From JAJFJD01 sp965228975 (GTDB lineage: Bacteria > Pseudomonadota > Alphaproteobacteria > UBA8366), in the NCBI GenBank assembly GCA_965228975.1, contig OZ245851.1, forward strand, positions 1,240,001 to 1,304,000: a stretch of 64,000 nt of DNA. Reading direction: 5' to 3'. Shown here piece after piece: positions 44,039 to 52,954 of the stretch. A program made the position numbers and the translations under genes. The notes under the pieces were generated by a model. It ran no database searches, was not told the DNA's origin, and saw nothing but the letters and a program-made list of their open reading frames with translations. How positions within the stretch are numbered: position 1 is the first letter of the stretch; each line of letters opens with the position of its first letter.

Positions 44039-45100
44039 CTATCCTGTGACGCGCCGGGCCGGTATACCGACCCCTGGCGCCGGGCGCTCGCGGAGGACAT
44101 CGCGCCGAAACCGGAAGAGTTTCGCGGGGCGGCCCCGGGATTGGGTGACTCTATCTTCGGTTGGCTCGACCAGCTTGTTGTTGATGACGAGGCGCCGGAA
44201 ATTCTGTTTGTGCAGGCCCACGCCGGACAGGGCCTCGACCACCTGCTGAAGTTGCAGCAGGGTAAACCGGTCGGGTAGCAGTTCGAAGACCACGGGCCGA
44301 TACTTCAATTTGCCGCGCAACCGCCCAAGCGCCGTCGCGAGGATGCGCCGGTGATCGAGTTCCAGAGGGCGGCCGGTCGCTGCGAGCGCGGCCACCCGGC
44401 CGTCATCGTTCGGGATGGGGTCGTTGTCCGGCTTGTCGGCGTTATTCTGGAGTGCCCCAATGGCATGGTCCCGGACCGATTCGGTAACCAGGCCGGCCTC
44501 GTAAAGCAGTTCATAGCGGTCGAGAACCCGTTCGAAATCCCAACCGGCGTCTTCCGACCCGAAAGCGATCGAGACGCGTTCGGCGCGGCGTGCGCGCTCC
44601 GCCGCATCTCCGGCCAGGTCGATCCATCGCAAGAGTTGCGGGCCTATGATCGCGTCGATCATTGCCGGCTTGCCTTCGCGCCAATCCTCCCAAGGGAAGA
44701 AGCTGTAGCCGTTGATCCATTCCGCCGGACCTTCGCCATGCGGCTGCGCCTCTTGGACCAGGGCGAGATAGCCGATGGAGACGATCCGCGGCCCGCCCGC
44801 GAGTTCCCGGGGGTCGCGGTGTCGGTCGGCGAAGGTATAAAGCTGTTCGACATAGCCGAGGGTTAGGCCGGTCTGCTCCTCGACCCAGCTACGGACGCCC
44901 AGGTCGAGGGTGCGATGCGCGGCTGGCTCGAAGGGCCCGAAGGGCAGGGCGAAATGGCTGTCCGCCCATTTGTCCAGCGGCGCGGGCAGCGCGGGCGCGG
45001 TCATGGCTTCACGCTCGACGGTCAGAACACGCGGCGCGCCATCGGTAACGGCCACGATGACCGCGTTCAGCCCGATTTCATTGCTCGCTGCGCTCGACAT
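44039..45100 (-). CDS. nadQ: NadQ-like regulator of NAD biosynthesis
   Basis: A 353-residue protein. The N-terminal half (about 1-200) looks like a divergent Nudix domain (AVIVAVTDGAPRVLTVE, LGVRSWVEEQTGLTLGYVEQLYTFAD, GYLALVQ), without an obvious intact Nudix box, so it may sense rather than hydrolyse a nucleotide. The C-terminal part (TALGRLRGKLKYRPVVFELLPDRFTLLQLQQVVEAL ... PAKLFRFRRDVL) matches the winged helix of NrtR/NadQ. Its location upstream of nadA-nadC with paired palindromes fits the NAD regulator described for alphaproteobacteria. The start at 45100 follows AAAGGGA; ATGs at 45124 and 45151 are alternatives. Confidence 0.8.
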   Translation of the reverse strand: MSSAASNEIGLNAVIVAVTDGAPRVLTVEREAMTAPALPAPLDKWADSHFALPFGPFEPAAHRTLDLGVRSWVEEQTGLTLGYVEQLYTFADRHRDPRELAGGPRIVSIGYLALVQEAQPHGEGPAEWINGYSFFPWEDWREGKPAMIDAIIGPQLLRWIDLAGDAAERARRAERVSIAFGSEDAGWDFERVLDRYELLYEAGLVTESVRDHAIGALQNNADKPDNDPIPNDDGRVAALAATGRPLELDHRRILATALGRLRGKLKYRPVVFELLPDRFTLLQLQQVVEALSGVGLHKQNFRRLVINNKLVEPTEDRVTQSRGRPAKLFRFRRDVLRERPAPGVGIPARRVTG

Positions 45101-45324
45101 GTTCCCTTTGTCCGGACCGGTCATGGGGGCCGGCCTTTTGTTCAGTCGCAAATTGGTGTTACCCGCGCCGGATTGTACGTATTTTTGCGCTCAAAACCAT
45201 GACAGAGATGGGTGTATTGGGCCTCCGCCTGGCCCGGGCGGGTCCTCCGGCGGGGCCGGCAATTTCGAACCCTATGCCGAAATGCCGTGGTAATGGAGCC
45301 GGGCAACGCGCCGGGGGTGGAGCG

Positions 45325-45813
45325 TTAGAAGCCCACGCCGTAGCCGATGCTGCCGCCGTGGCTGCCGTAGCCGAATCCAAAGAAGAAGGGCGAGTAATAC
45401 CGGCGGTGATGGCTGTAATAGCCGTAATGCCGGTCGGGATAGCCCCTATACGGGTGCGTGTCTTTGGTCGTCGTCGATTTCGACGTACTGCCGTCGGCGG
45501 ATTTCAGGTCGCCCTGCGTCTTCCACGTCCCGTCGGGCTGGCGGCAGGCGGTCCCATAGGCAGTTTCGGTCTTGCCGCCGATCGTGATGGTCCGCTGATA
45601 CTCGCGGCATTGTTCTCCGTTCCAGCCTCTTTCCATTGCTCGTTGGAAAGCCTTGTCGCTCAGCTCGGCGTCGTTGGCCGGTTTGGTCTCCGGCAGGGCA
45701 GCCGTGTTTTCGGTGGTTTGGCATCCGGCAATCGCGAGGCCGCCGGCGAGCAGCAGGAGGGCCGGTAGTCTGGAACCTGGGCGCCGAAACGCGCCGATCA
45801 CCGATGATCTCAT
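45325..45813 (-). CDS. Surface-antigen-like lipoprotein
   Basis: A 162-residue lipoprotein with lipobox LLLAGGLAIAGCQTT. The middle part (FQRAMERGWNGEQCREYQRTITIGGKTETAYGTACRQPDGTWKTQ) resembles the C-terminal half of rickettsial 17-kDa surface antigens, with its pair of cysteines. The C-terminal tail is rich in Tyr, His and Gly (HYGYYSHHRRYYSPFFFGFGYGSHGG). The start at 45813 follows GAGGA; the frame opens further upstream without support. Confidence 0.75.
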   Translation of the reverse strand: MRSSVIGAFRRPGSRLPALLLLAGGLAIAGCQTTENTAALPETKPANDAELSDKAFQRAMERGWNGEQCREYQRTITIGGKTETAYGTACRQPDGTWKTQGDLKSADGSTSKSTTTKDTHPYRGYPDRHYGYYSHHRRYYSPFFFGFGYGSHGGSIGYGVGF

Positions 45814-45972
45814 CACGAACGATCCTCGCTGTACCTTCGTCAAATCCTGCCCATCCAGCGATATTTTCGCTTTCCAGGCCGATTAACGCAATGCACGATA
45901 TTGGGCGGGAAACGGTAAAGTAAATGCTACCGGGACGCGGAAATCCGGGTCCCGAAGAGAGGAGAATAGCGG

Positions 45973-46338
45973 ATGACGACGGAGAATTTCTTCAATCTGG
46001 AGAATATGGAACAGGGCATTGCTCGAAAACTGGGTGAGGGCATTGCGACCCGCATCTTCGTCGGCGATCAGGTGATGCTGTCGGTGGCTGAAATCGATCC
46101 GAATTGCGAGGGGCAGCTTCACAGCCATCCGGAAGAGCAATGGGGTTTGTGCCTGGAGGGCGATTGCGTCCGCATCCAGGACGGCGAGGAAATCCCGGTC
46201 GCCAAAGGCGACTTCTGGTGCACGCCGGGCGGGGTCGAACACGGCATCCGCGCCGGGGCGAACGGCGCCAAGATCCTCGACATCTTCAGCCCGCCCCGGG
46301 CCGAGTACAAGAAACCCGGCGAAGGCTTCGGGGTCTGA
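45973..46338 (+). CDS. Small cupin-domain protein
   Basis: A 121-residue single-domain cupin. The metal site pattern is seen in GQLHSHPEEQWGLCLEG and, in the second motif, CTPGGVEHGI. The ribosome binding site GAGAGGAGA precedes the ATG. These proteins bind a metal and may be isomerases, dioxygenases or sensors; nothing in the context decides. Convergent with metY. Confidence 0.85.
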   Translation: MTTENFFNLENMEQGIARKLGEGIATRIFVGDQVMLSVAEIDPNCEGQLHSHPEEQWGLCLEGDCVRIQDGEEIPVAKGDFWCTPGGVEHGIRAGANGAKILDIFSPPRAEYKKPGEGFGV

Positions 46339-46348
46339 TCCGTGGCGG

Positions 46349-47662
46349 CTATTCGGCGGCGTTGGCCGCCGTCGCCGCAGTGAGCGCCTTGTCCAGGTCT
46401 CCAATGATATCGCCGACCGTCTCGATCCCGATCGACAGGCGGATGACATCCGGCCCCGCGCCGCAGGCGATCTGCTGCTCTTCGGTGAGTTGCCGGTGCG
46501 TGGTCGACGCCGGGTGGATGATGAGCGACCGGGTATCGCCGATATTGGCGAGATGGCTGAACAGGTCGACCGCTTCCACCAACCGCACCCCGGTCTCGTA
46601 TCCGCCGTTGACGCCGAAGGTGAAGACCGAGCCGGCGCCGGCCGGCATATAGCGTTGCTGCAGCTCGTGATACGGGTCCGAGTCCAGGCCCGCGTACGAC
46701 ACCCATGACACCGCCGGATGGTCCTCCAGGAACTCGGCCACGGCCAGCGCGTTGGCGCAATGGCGTTCCATGCGCAGCGGCAGCGTTTCGATGCCGAGCA
46801 GCGTCAGCCAGGCGTTCATCGGCGACTGGCACGCCCCAAGGTCGCGCAGCCCGATCGCATGGCCGTATAGCGTAAAGGCGGTGTCGCCGAAGGTCTCGGC
46901 GAAGGTGAGGCCATGATATTCGGGCGCGGGCTGTGACAGGCTCGGAAACTTGTCGTTCTGAAACCAGTCGAACGTGCCCGAATCCACCACCATACCGCCG
47001 ACCGCGGTGCCGTTCCCGGCGAGGAACTTCGTGGTCGAGTGGATGACGATGTCCGCGCCGTGCTCGATCGGGCGGCAAAGGTATGGGGTTGCCATGGTAT
47101 TATCTACTAGTAGAGGAATGCCCGCCTGTTTGGCGACCTCGGCGACGGCCGCGATGTCGACGACGATCCCGCCGGGATTGGCCAGGCTTTCGATGAAGAT
47201 CCCCTTGGTCCGGTCCGTCACGGCGTTGGTGAAATTGGCCGGATCGTCCGGGTCGACGAAGACTGCCTTCCATCCGAATTTCTTGTAGCTGTGGCCCATC
47301 TGGTTGAGCGATCCGCCGTATAGCTTGTTCGACGCGACGACCTCGTCGCCCGGATGCATCAGGGGGAAAAGCGCGAGAATTTGGGCCGCGTGCCCCGACG
47401 CGGTCGCCGTGCCGCCACGGCCGCCCTCCAGGGCCGCGACCCGCTCTTCCAGGACGGCGACGGTCGGGTTGGTCAGCCGGGAATAGATGAAGCCCGGAAG
47501 CTGCAGGTTGAACAGGGACGCCGCGTGGTCGGCGTCGTCGAACACATAGGACGTCGTTTGATAGATCGGCGTCTGGCGCGCGCCGGTGTGCGGGTCCGGC
47601 GACCCACCGGCATGAACGGCAAGGGTTTCGACGCCGGGTTTCGGGGGGATGGACTGTGACAT
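46349..47662 (-). CDS. metY: O-acetylhomoserine sulfhydrylase (PLP-dependent)
   Basis: A 437-residue enzyme of the Cys/Met metabolism PLP family, making homocysteine from O-acetylhomoserine and sulfide. It begins LAVHAGGSPDPHTGARQTPIYQTTSYVFDDADHAASLFNLQ, typical of MetY. The PLP lysine is in VIHSTTKFLAGNGTAVGG, and the family's extended C-terminal part HPASTTHRQLTEEQQ is present. It follows the CoA-binding protein and enoyl-CoA hydratase genes on the same strand; the pairing with the CoA-binding protein is common. Confidence 0.94.
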   Translation of the reverse strand: MSQSIPPKPGVETLAVHAGGSPDPHTGARQTPIYQTTSYVFDDADHAASLFNLQLPGFIYSRLTNPTVAVLEERVAALEGGRGGTATASGHAAQILALFPLMHPGDEVVASNKLYGGSLNQMGHSYKKFGWKAVFVDPDDPANFTNAVTDRTKGIFIESLANPGGIVVDIAAVAEVAKQAGIPLLVDNTMATPYLCRPIEHGADIVIHSTTKFLAGNGTAVGGMVVDSGTFDWFQNDKFPSLSQPAPEYHGLTFAETFGDTAFTLYGHAIGLRDLGACQSPMNAWLTLLGIETLPLRMERHCANALAVAEFLEDHPAVSWVSYAGLDSDPYHELQQRYMPAGAGSVFTFGVNGGYETGVRLVEAVDLFSHLANIGDTRSLIIHPASTTHRQLTEEQQIACGAGPDVIRLSIGIETVGDIIGDLDKALTAATAANAAE

Positions 47663-47751
47663 GGCGGGCCGCCCGCTGTGATTGACTGAGGGTCCCTGAT
47701 CCTAACGGATCGACGATGGTTTCGACAGCGTCGGGCGCGCCGGAGCGGCCG

Positions 47752-48234
47752 CTAAATCCGGCGGCGTTTCGAACTGATCACGCCGGAATTCATGCCGAGC
47801 CAGCTCAACTCGCCGCAGAGGCGTGAGAATTCGATCTTCGGACAGCGGTCCATCACCACGTCGAGGCCGGCGTCGGCGGCGCGGGCGGCGGCCTCGTCGT
47901 TGCGGACGCCGATTTGCATCCAGACGGCTTTCGCGCCGATCTCGATGGCCTCGTCGGTGATCGGTCCCGCGGCTTCCGAATTGCGGAAGATATCGACCAT
48001 GTCGACCGGCGACCCGATCTCGCCGAGGCTGCCGACGACCGGCTCGCCGAGGATTTCCTGACCGGCCGCGCGCGGGTTCACTGGAATGACCCGGTAGCCC
48101 TTGCGTTGCAGATACTTCATCACGAAATAGCTCGGCCGGTTCCAACTGGTGCTGGCGCCGGGCATGGCGATCACCCGCGTCCGTCGCAGGATGCCGCGGA
48201 TATAGTCGTCGTCGTAGGCGAGGGGCGTGGTCAT
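47752..48234 (-). CDS. CoA-binding protein (YccU-like)
   Basis: A 160-residue Rossmann-fold CoA-binding domain protein. Family features are RVIAMPGASTSWNRPSYFVMKYLQRKGYRVIPVNP and VWMQIGVRNDEAAARAADAGLDVVMDRCPKIEF. It has no catalytic annotation in other bacteria. It is 89 bases upstream of metY and 19 bases downstream of the enoyl-CoA hydratase. Confidence 0.93.
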   Translation of the reverse strand: MTTPLAYDDDYIRGILRRTRVIAMPGASTSWNRPSYFVMKYLQRKGYRVIPVNPRAAGQEILGEPVVGSLGEIGSPVDMVDIFRNSEAAGPITDEAIEIGAKAVWMQIGVRNDEAAARAADAGLDVVMDRCPKIEFSRLCGELSWLGMNSGVISSKRRRI

Positions 48235-48253
48235 GAGAGCAGGTCCGTCGTCG

Positions 48254-49051
48254 TCATTCGTCGCGCCAGACCGGGACGCGTTTCTCCAGGAAGGCGTCGA
48301 TGCCTTCTTCCGCGTCGGCGGCGGTCATGTTCTGGGTCATCACACCGCCGCAATAGGCGTAGGCGTCTTCCAAGCCCATCTCGACCTGCTTGTAGAAGGC
48401 CTCCTTGCCGACCTTGAGGGTATGCGCGGATTTGGAGGCGATCTTCGAGGCGAGCGTGGTGACGTCGGCGTCGAGCCGGTCCGCCGGTACGACCCGGTTG
48501 ATCAGCCCGGTCCGATGCGCCTCCGCCGCGTCCACCGGATCGCCCGTCAGCAGCATCTCCATCATCGCCTTGCGTCCGATCTTGCGGCTGATCGGCACCA
48601 TCGGGGTCGAGCAGAACAACCCAATGTGGACGCCGGGCGTCGCGAAGGCGGCGGCCTCGGATGCGATCGCCAGATCGGCGGTCGCGGCCAGTTGGCAGCC
48701 CGCGGCGCTGGCCATGGCATGGACCTTGGCGATAACCGGCTGCGGCAGCCGCGTGATCGTCAGCATCAGGGCCGAACAGGTCTCGAACATCGTTTCATAG
48801 AAATCGATGGTCGGGTTGGCGCGTAGTTCCCGCATATCATGCCCGGCGCAGAACGCAGGGCCGGCAGCGGCCAAGACGACGACGCGAACCGACCGGTCGT
48901 CGGCGATGTCGTCCAATGCAATTTGCAATTCCTGCATCAGCGCCATCGACAGCGCATTCCGGGCTGCCGGGCGGTTCAGCGTCAACGTGCACACGCCGTC
49001 CGCGTCCGACCGCAGAAGGATGGGCTCGTTTTCTTGTGCTTGCTGGGCCAC
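48254..49051 (-). CDS. Enoyl-CoA hydratase/isomerase family protein
   Basis: A 265-residue crotonase-fold enzyme, hydrating 2-enoyl-CoA or acting on a related thioester. The oxyanion hole segments are AGPAFCAGHDMRELR and MASAAGCQLAATADLAIASEAAAFATPG. The catalytic glutamates of classical hydratases are not clearly present (A and P at the sites in AAGCQLAAT and FATPGVHIGL), so a variant activity is possible. GTG start after GAGG. It heads the group with the CoA-binding protein and metY. Confidence 0.9.
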   Translation of the reverse strand: MAQQAQENEPILLRSDADGVCTLTLNRPAARNALSMALMQELQIALDDIADDRSVRVVVLAAAGPAFCAGHDMRELRANPTIDFYETMFETCSALMLTITRLPQPVIAKVHAMASAAGCQLAATADLAIASEAAAFATPGVHIGLFCSTPMVPISRKIGRKAMMEMLLTGDPVDAAEAHRTGLINRVVPADRLDADVTTLASKIASKSAHTLKVGKEAFYKQVEMGLEDAYAYCGGVMTQNMTAADAEEGIDAFLEKRVPVWRDE

Positions 49052-49221
49052 GTGCTACCTCATCGTTCCAGCTTGGATCGCCGGGGGTGCAGACAGCCCT
49101 TTTTTGCCGGAATAGCGGTGCCGAGTAAACGCGATATGCGGTTGGCGAAAATTGTTGTCCCGAAAGTGGCCGCATTCCGATAAAGTTAACAAGCATTCTC
49201 GACCGATTTCAGGAGTAGAAG

Positions 49222-49683
49222 ATGCCGTATGATGGTCTTGCGTTCCGCGATCCGATTGCCGACCGCCTGGAACAGGCGCACACGCGATTGCGCGACCGGC
49301 GGAATTGGATATCCGGGAAATACTTCGAGGAAGATGGCCGGGGCGACCGCTATTGCGTCCTGGGCGCGATGGCCGAGGATCCGGCGGGTGACGGTTGTAT
49401 GATCTCGGACGCTGACGGCCGGCGGGCGGTGACGTGGCTCGCGCAGCACCTGACGGATGCCGAGATGTCCTTCGGCGACGCCGCCAAGGTCATCTACAAC
49501 TACAACGACGGGTATGCGGCGCTCGAACAGGTGAGTCATTCGCTCTCCGGTGTGTTCTTCATGACGCTCAAGCCGGAGATCGACGGACATGGCCGTGTCC
49601 TCGACATGCTACGGAAGGCGCGGGATGCCCGTCTCAAGGAGTTGGGTATCGCGGACCGGCCGATGGCGGCTACCGCCGACTGA
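49222..49683 (+). CDS. DUF6197-like hypothetical protein
   Basis: A 153-residue soluble protein with a good AGGAG ribosome binding site. The pattern RRNWISGKYFEEDGRGDRYCVLGAMAED with later IYNYNDGYAALEQV resembles the DUF6197 family, small proteins of unknown function. No membrane segment, signal peptide or catalytic motif is recognised. It lies alone between divergent and ribosomal genes. Confidence 0.75.
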   Translation: MPYDGLAFRDPIADRLEQAHTRLRDRRNWISGKYFEEDGRGDRYCVLGAMAEDPAGDGCMISDADGRRAVTWLAQHLTDAEMSFGDAAKVIYNYNDGYAALEQVSHSLSGVFFMTLKPEIDGHGRVLDMLRKARDARLKELGIADRPMAATAD

Positions 49684-49766
49684 TTATCCGGTATCGGCGG
49701 ATATCGTTTAAAAACATAAGGTTGAAGGGTGGCTGATTTTAGGCTGCCTTTCAGCAATTTAGATAA

Positions 49767-49782
49767 CGGTATTATAATACCG
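49767..49782. promoter_or_regulatory. Palindrome upstream of rplM
   Basis: A perfect 16-base palindrome CGGTATTATAATACCG in an AT-rich stretch, containing a TATAAT hexamer. It could be an operator over a second promoter, or a short hairpin. The protein that would bind it is unknown. Confidence 0.45.
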
Positions 49783-49829
49783 CGTGCATATCTCGTTGAT
49801 ATACAATACAAAAAGCCGAAACATTTTCG

Positions 49830-49857
49830 TTGACTTGTGTTTCGCTTCTGCGATACT
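49830..49857 (+). promoter_or_regulatory. Sigma-70 promoter of rplM-rpsI
   Basis: TTGACT and GATACT with 16-base spacing, placing the transcript start near 49864, about 40 bases before rplM. This is one of the better promoter matches in the window. Confidence 0.65.
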
Positions 49858-49902
49858 CCGCCGCCATTCAGAAACGCGATGGGATCGCGGAACGAGAGAG
49901 TC

Positions 49903-50367
49903 ATGAAAACCTTTTCATTGAAGCCTGCCGACGTTGAGAAGAAGTGGATCATCGTCGATGCTGACGGCGTCGTGTTGGGCCGGATGGCCGCGGTGATCGC
50001 CAATATCCTGCGTGGCAAGCATAAACCGACCTTCACGCCGCATGTCGACTGCGGCGACAACGTGATTGTCATCAACGCCGAGAAGGTGGCGCTGACCGGC
50101 AAGAAGCGGACAGACAAGATCTACTACCGGCACACGGGCTATCCCGGCGGAATCAAGTCGCGCACCGCGGGACAGATTCTCGACGGCAACAAGCCGCAGG
50201 ATGTCGTCCTCAAGGCGGTACAGCGCATGCTGCCGCGGAACAAGCTTGCGCGGAAGCAGATCGGTAACCTCAAGGTCTACGCCGGCACGGAGCATCCGCA
50301 TGCGGCGCAGAACCCCGAGCCACTCGACGTCGCGGCGATGAACGCGAAGAACAAACGGAGCGCCTGA
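49903..50367 (+). CDS. rplM: 50S ribosomal protein L13
   Basis: A 154-residue L13 protein, an early assembly protein of the large subunit. It begins MKTFSLKPADVEKKWIIVDADGVVLGRMAAVIANILRGKHKPTFTPHVDCGDNVIVINAEK, and has YYRHTGYPGGIKS and MLPRNKLARKQIGNLKVYAGTEHPHAAQNP, all conserved. The ATG at 49903 follows GAGAG. rpsI follows after 2 bases. Confidence 0.98.
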   Translation: MKTFSLKPADVEKKWIIVDADGVVLGRMAAVIANILRGKHKPTFTPHVDCGDNVIVINAEKVALTGKKRTDKIYYRHTGYPGGIKSRTAGQILDGNKPQDVVLKAVQRMLPRNKLARKQIGNLKVYAGTEHPHAAQNPEPLDVAAMNAKNKRSA

Positions 50368-50369
50368 CG

Positions 50370-50996
50370 ATGGCGGACGAAAAGAAACCAGAGACCGAAG
50401 AGGCCGCGGCGGCCGACGCCGCGCCCGAAGCTGACGCGGCGTCAGAAGCGGCGGCCGAGGAAAAGCCCGCGGAGGATAAGCCCACGACGGTGACCGACCT
50501 GTCGCAGCTTGGCGAGGCGATGGCGGCGGCCGATGCGCCGGCGACCGCCACGGCGCCGGTGACGCCGGTCAGCGAGCCCGGTTCGCCGACCGAGCCTCAA
50601 ATCGACGACCAGGGACGGTCTTATGCCACCGGCAAGCGGAAAGACGCCGTTGCTCGGGTCTGGATCAAGCCGGGCAAGGGGCAGATCGTGGTCAACAAGC
50701 GGGCGGTCGAAACCTATTTCGCCCGTCCGGTGTTGCGCATGGTGATCAACCAGCCGTTTGTCGCTGCGGCGCGCGACAATCAGTTCGACGTGTTTTGCAC
50801 GGTGAAGGGCGGCGGGCTATCCGGTCAGGCCGGTGCGGTGCGTCACGGCATCAGCCAGGCGCTGGCGTTGTACGAGCCGGCCCTGCGGCCGACCTTGAAG
50901 AAGGGCGGCTTCCTGACCCGTGATGCGCGTGTGGTCGAACGGAAGAAATACGGCAAGGCCAAGGCCCGACGTAGCTTCCAGTTCTCCAAACGCTAA
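50370..50996 (+). CDS. rpsI: 30S ribosomal protein S9 with long N-terminal extension
   Basis: S9 lies in the small-subunit head and its C-terminal arginine tail reaches the P-site tRNA. The ribosomal part starts near residue 82 (GRSYATGKRKDAVARVWIKPGKGQI) and ends in the canonical RRSFQFSKR. The first 80 residues are an Ala/Glu/Pro-rich, acidic, probably disordered extension (EEAAAADAAPEADAASEAAAEEKPAED), longer than the short extensions usual in alphaproteobacterial S9. The ATG is coupled to rplM. Confidence 0.96.
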   Translation: MADEKKPETEEAAAADAAPEADAASEAAAEEKPAEDKPTTVTDLSQLGEAMAAADAPATATAPVTPVSEPGSPTEPQIDDQGRSYATGKRKDAVARVWIKPGKGQIVVNKRAVETYFARPVLRMVINQPFVAAARDNQFDVFCTVKGGGLSGQAGAVRHGISQALALYEPALRPTLKKGGFLTRDARVVERKKYGKAKARRSFQFSKR

Positions 50997-51022
50997 CCCC
51001 GGTTTCAAGGACAGTTCGATTG

Positions 51023-51056
51023 TCGGGCGTCCCCAGCGGGGGCGCCCGATTTGTTT
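51023..51056 (+). terminator. Intrinsic terminator of rplM-rpsI
   Basis: A 12-bp GC-rich stem (TCGGGCGTCCCC with its complement, one T-G pair) closing loop AGC, followed by TTTGTTTT, 26 bases after rpsI. Confidence 0.9.
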
Positions 51057-51090
51057 TAGGCCCGATTTGTTTGAGTTAAGGAGACTACCC

Positions 51091-52044
51091 ATGACCGCGA
51101 CGGTATTCATCGACGGCGAACACGGCACCACCGGCTTGCAGATTCAGGCGCGCCTTTCCACGCGCTCGGATATCGAGTTGCTGAGCCTGCCGCATGCCGA
51201 GCGACGCAATACCGACGCCCGCCGCGCGTTGTTGAACAAGGCAGACCTAGTGATCCTGTGCCTGCCGGACGATGCGGCGCGGGACGCGGTCGCGATGATC
51301 GACAATCCGGCGGTGAAGGTGATCGACGCCAGTACGGCGCACCGCACCGCCGAGGGCTGGGTCTTCGGCATGCCGGAATACGACGCGTCGCAGCGCGCCA
51401 AGATCGCCGATGCGGCGCGGGTCGCCAATCCGGGATGCTATGCGGTTGCGTCGATCGCCTTGCTGCATCCCGTGGTATCGGCAGGCTTGCTGCCGGCGGA
51501 ATGGCCGGTGACGATCAACGCCGTGTCGGGCTACTCGGGCGGCGGCAAGGGGTTGATCGCGGCCTTCGAGGATCCGGCGGCGGAGGACTACACCGAGGCG
51601 CCGTTCCGGGTCTACGCCCTGGGGCTCGGCCATAAGCATGTGCCCGAAATTCAACGCTGGGGCGGGCTTGCCCACCCGCCGCTCTTCGTGCCCAGCGTCG
51701 CGCGCTTCAGTCAGGGCATGATCGTGCAGATTCCGCTGCAGCTTTGGGCGTTGCCGGGCAAGCCGTCCATCGAACAGCTCCACAAGGCGTTGGCGGATCA
51801 CTATGCGGGCGGGCGTTTCATCACGGTGACGCCGCTCGACGCCTCGTCGTCGATGGACCGGTTGGAGCCGGAAGTCCTGAACGATACCAACGAGCTGCGC
51901 CTGCATGTCTTCGGCAACGAGAAGGACGGGCAGGCGGTCTTGGTCGGTCTGTTGGACAATCTCGGCAAGGGTGCGTCGGGCTCCGCGGTGCAGAACATGA
52001 ACATCATGCTGGGCCTGGATGAGGGCGAGGGGCTGACGGGCTAG
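51091..52044 (+). CDS. argC: N-acetyl-gamma-glutamyl-phosphate reductase
   Basis: ArgC reduces N-acetylglutamyl phosphate to the semialdehyde in arginine synthesis. The 317-residue length and the opening FIDGEHGTTGLQIQARL mark the short (type 2) form. The catalytic cysteine is in VANPGCYAVASIALLHP; the histidine is in LGLGHKHVPEI. A perfect AAGGAGA lies before the ATG. It stands alone after the ribosomal terminator; argC next to rplM-rpsI is a common alphaproteobacterial order. Confidence 0.96.
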   Translation: MTATVFIDGEHGTTGLQIQARLSTRSDIELLSLPHAERRNTDARRALLNKADLVILCLPDDAARDAVAMIDNPAVKVIDASTAHRTAEGWVFGMPEYDASQRAKIADAARVANPGCYAVASIALLHPVVSAGLLPAEWPVTINAVSGYSGGGKGLIAAFEDPAAEDYTEAPFRVYALGLGHKHVPEIQRWGGLAHPPLFVPSVARFSQGMIVQIPLQLWALPGKPSIEQLHKALADHYAGGRFITVTPLDASSSMDRLEPEVLNDTNELRLHVFGNEKDGQAVLVGLLDNLGKGASGSAVQNMNIMLGLDEGEGLTG

Positions 52045-52105
52045 ACTGCATCGGGACGAATTCGGCTATGCTGTTGGTCCATCCACACGACACGCAAGGC
52101 CGCCC

Positions 52106-52954
52106 ATGTCTCTCCTAGCCGAAATACCCGAAGCCGACGCCACAGGCGATCTCGCCCGCATCTACGAGGAGATGCGGGTCTACTGCGCCGTTCCCTATGT
52201 TTCCACGCTGCAACGGCATGTCGCGACGATGCCGGGTTGCCTGGAATGGGTCTGGTCGGCGCTGCGGCCTGGGTTCGTCTCCGGCGACATCCCGGAGACG
52301 GCCTGGCGTTTGACGAAGGTCGAGGGCGTACCGCCGCTGCCGCCGCTCAGCGATTCCGCGTTGCGGCTGATGGGCGTGGACGAGGCCGCGGCCGAGACGC
52401 TGGCTCAGATCTACAGCACCTATGTCCGCGTCAGCCCGATCAACCTGCTGTTTTCCGACAGTCTGCGGCTGTTGTTGACCGGGTCCGACGGCGGCGGGCA
52501 AGGCGAGGGAAAGACCGATTGGACGCCGCCGGCCATGTTTCCGCCGCCGCCGCCGATGCTCGACCTCGACGGCATGGAGCCGAACCGCGCCGCGGTGCTC
52601 ATGCGGCTCGGCGCGCAAGGGCCGGGTGGGCAGATCATGGTGGCCGGCCTCTACCGCTATATGGCGACCTGGCCGGCCTATCTCGCCCACGCGGCGACGC
52701 TGCTCCATCCGCTGTTCGACGAGCCTGCGGTCAAGCAAGCCTGCGACGCCATTGCCCGTCGCATTACCGCGGCGGCCCCGGACGTGGTGGCGCGCCTGCC
52801 GAAGGTGCCGGACGACCTGCCGCGCCCGACGCCGGAACAGGTCGACGCGATCATCCCGGCGCTCGACATGTTCAAGAAGACCAGTCCGGAGATGATCGTC
52901 TTCGGCACCCTGTTGCGGGACGCGTTGCCCAACGACGGAGAGTCCGATGGATAA
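52106..52954 (+). CDS. DehI-like (halocarboxylic acid dehydrogenase family) protein
   Basis: A 282-residue, mainly helical protein. The opening LAEIPEADATGDLARIYEEMRVYCAVPYVSTLQRHVATMPGCLEWVWSALRP resembles proteins annotated as DehI-family, named for a 2-haloacid dehalogenase made of two similar halves; the second half here (FPPPPPMLDLDGMEPNRAAVLMRLG...MATWPAYLAHAATLLHPLF) echoes the first. Whether the dehalogenase active site is conserved cannot be judged here, and many such proteins have no tested activity. It overlaps the M20 hydrolase gene by 8 bases. Confidence 0.72.
   Translation: MSLLAEIPEADATGDLARIYEEMRVYCAVPYVSTLQRHVATMPGCLEWVWSALRPGFVSGDIPETAWRLTKVEGVPPLPPLSDSALRLMGVDEAAAETLAQIYSTYVRVSPINLLFSDSLRLLLTGSDGGGQGEGKTDWTPPAMFPPPPPMLDLDGMEPNRAAVLMRLGAQGPGGQIMVAGLYRYMATWPAYLAHAATLLHPLFDEPAVKQACDAIARRITAAAPDVVARLPKVPDDLPRPTPEQVDAIIPALDMFKKTSPEMIVFGTLLRDALPNDGESDG

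Noticed and set aside
43993..44049. 18-codon ORF on the + strand with GGAGG upstream
   Set aside because: The GGAGG is 12 bases away, the ORF overlaps the end of nadQ and there is no sign of coding constraint; probably chance.
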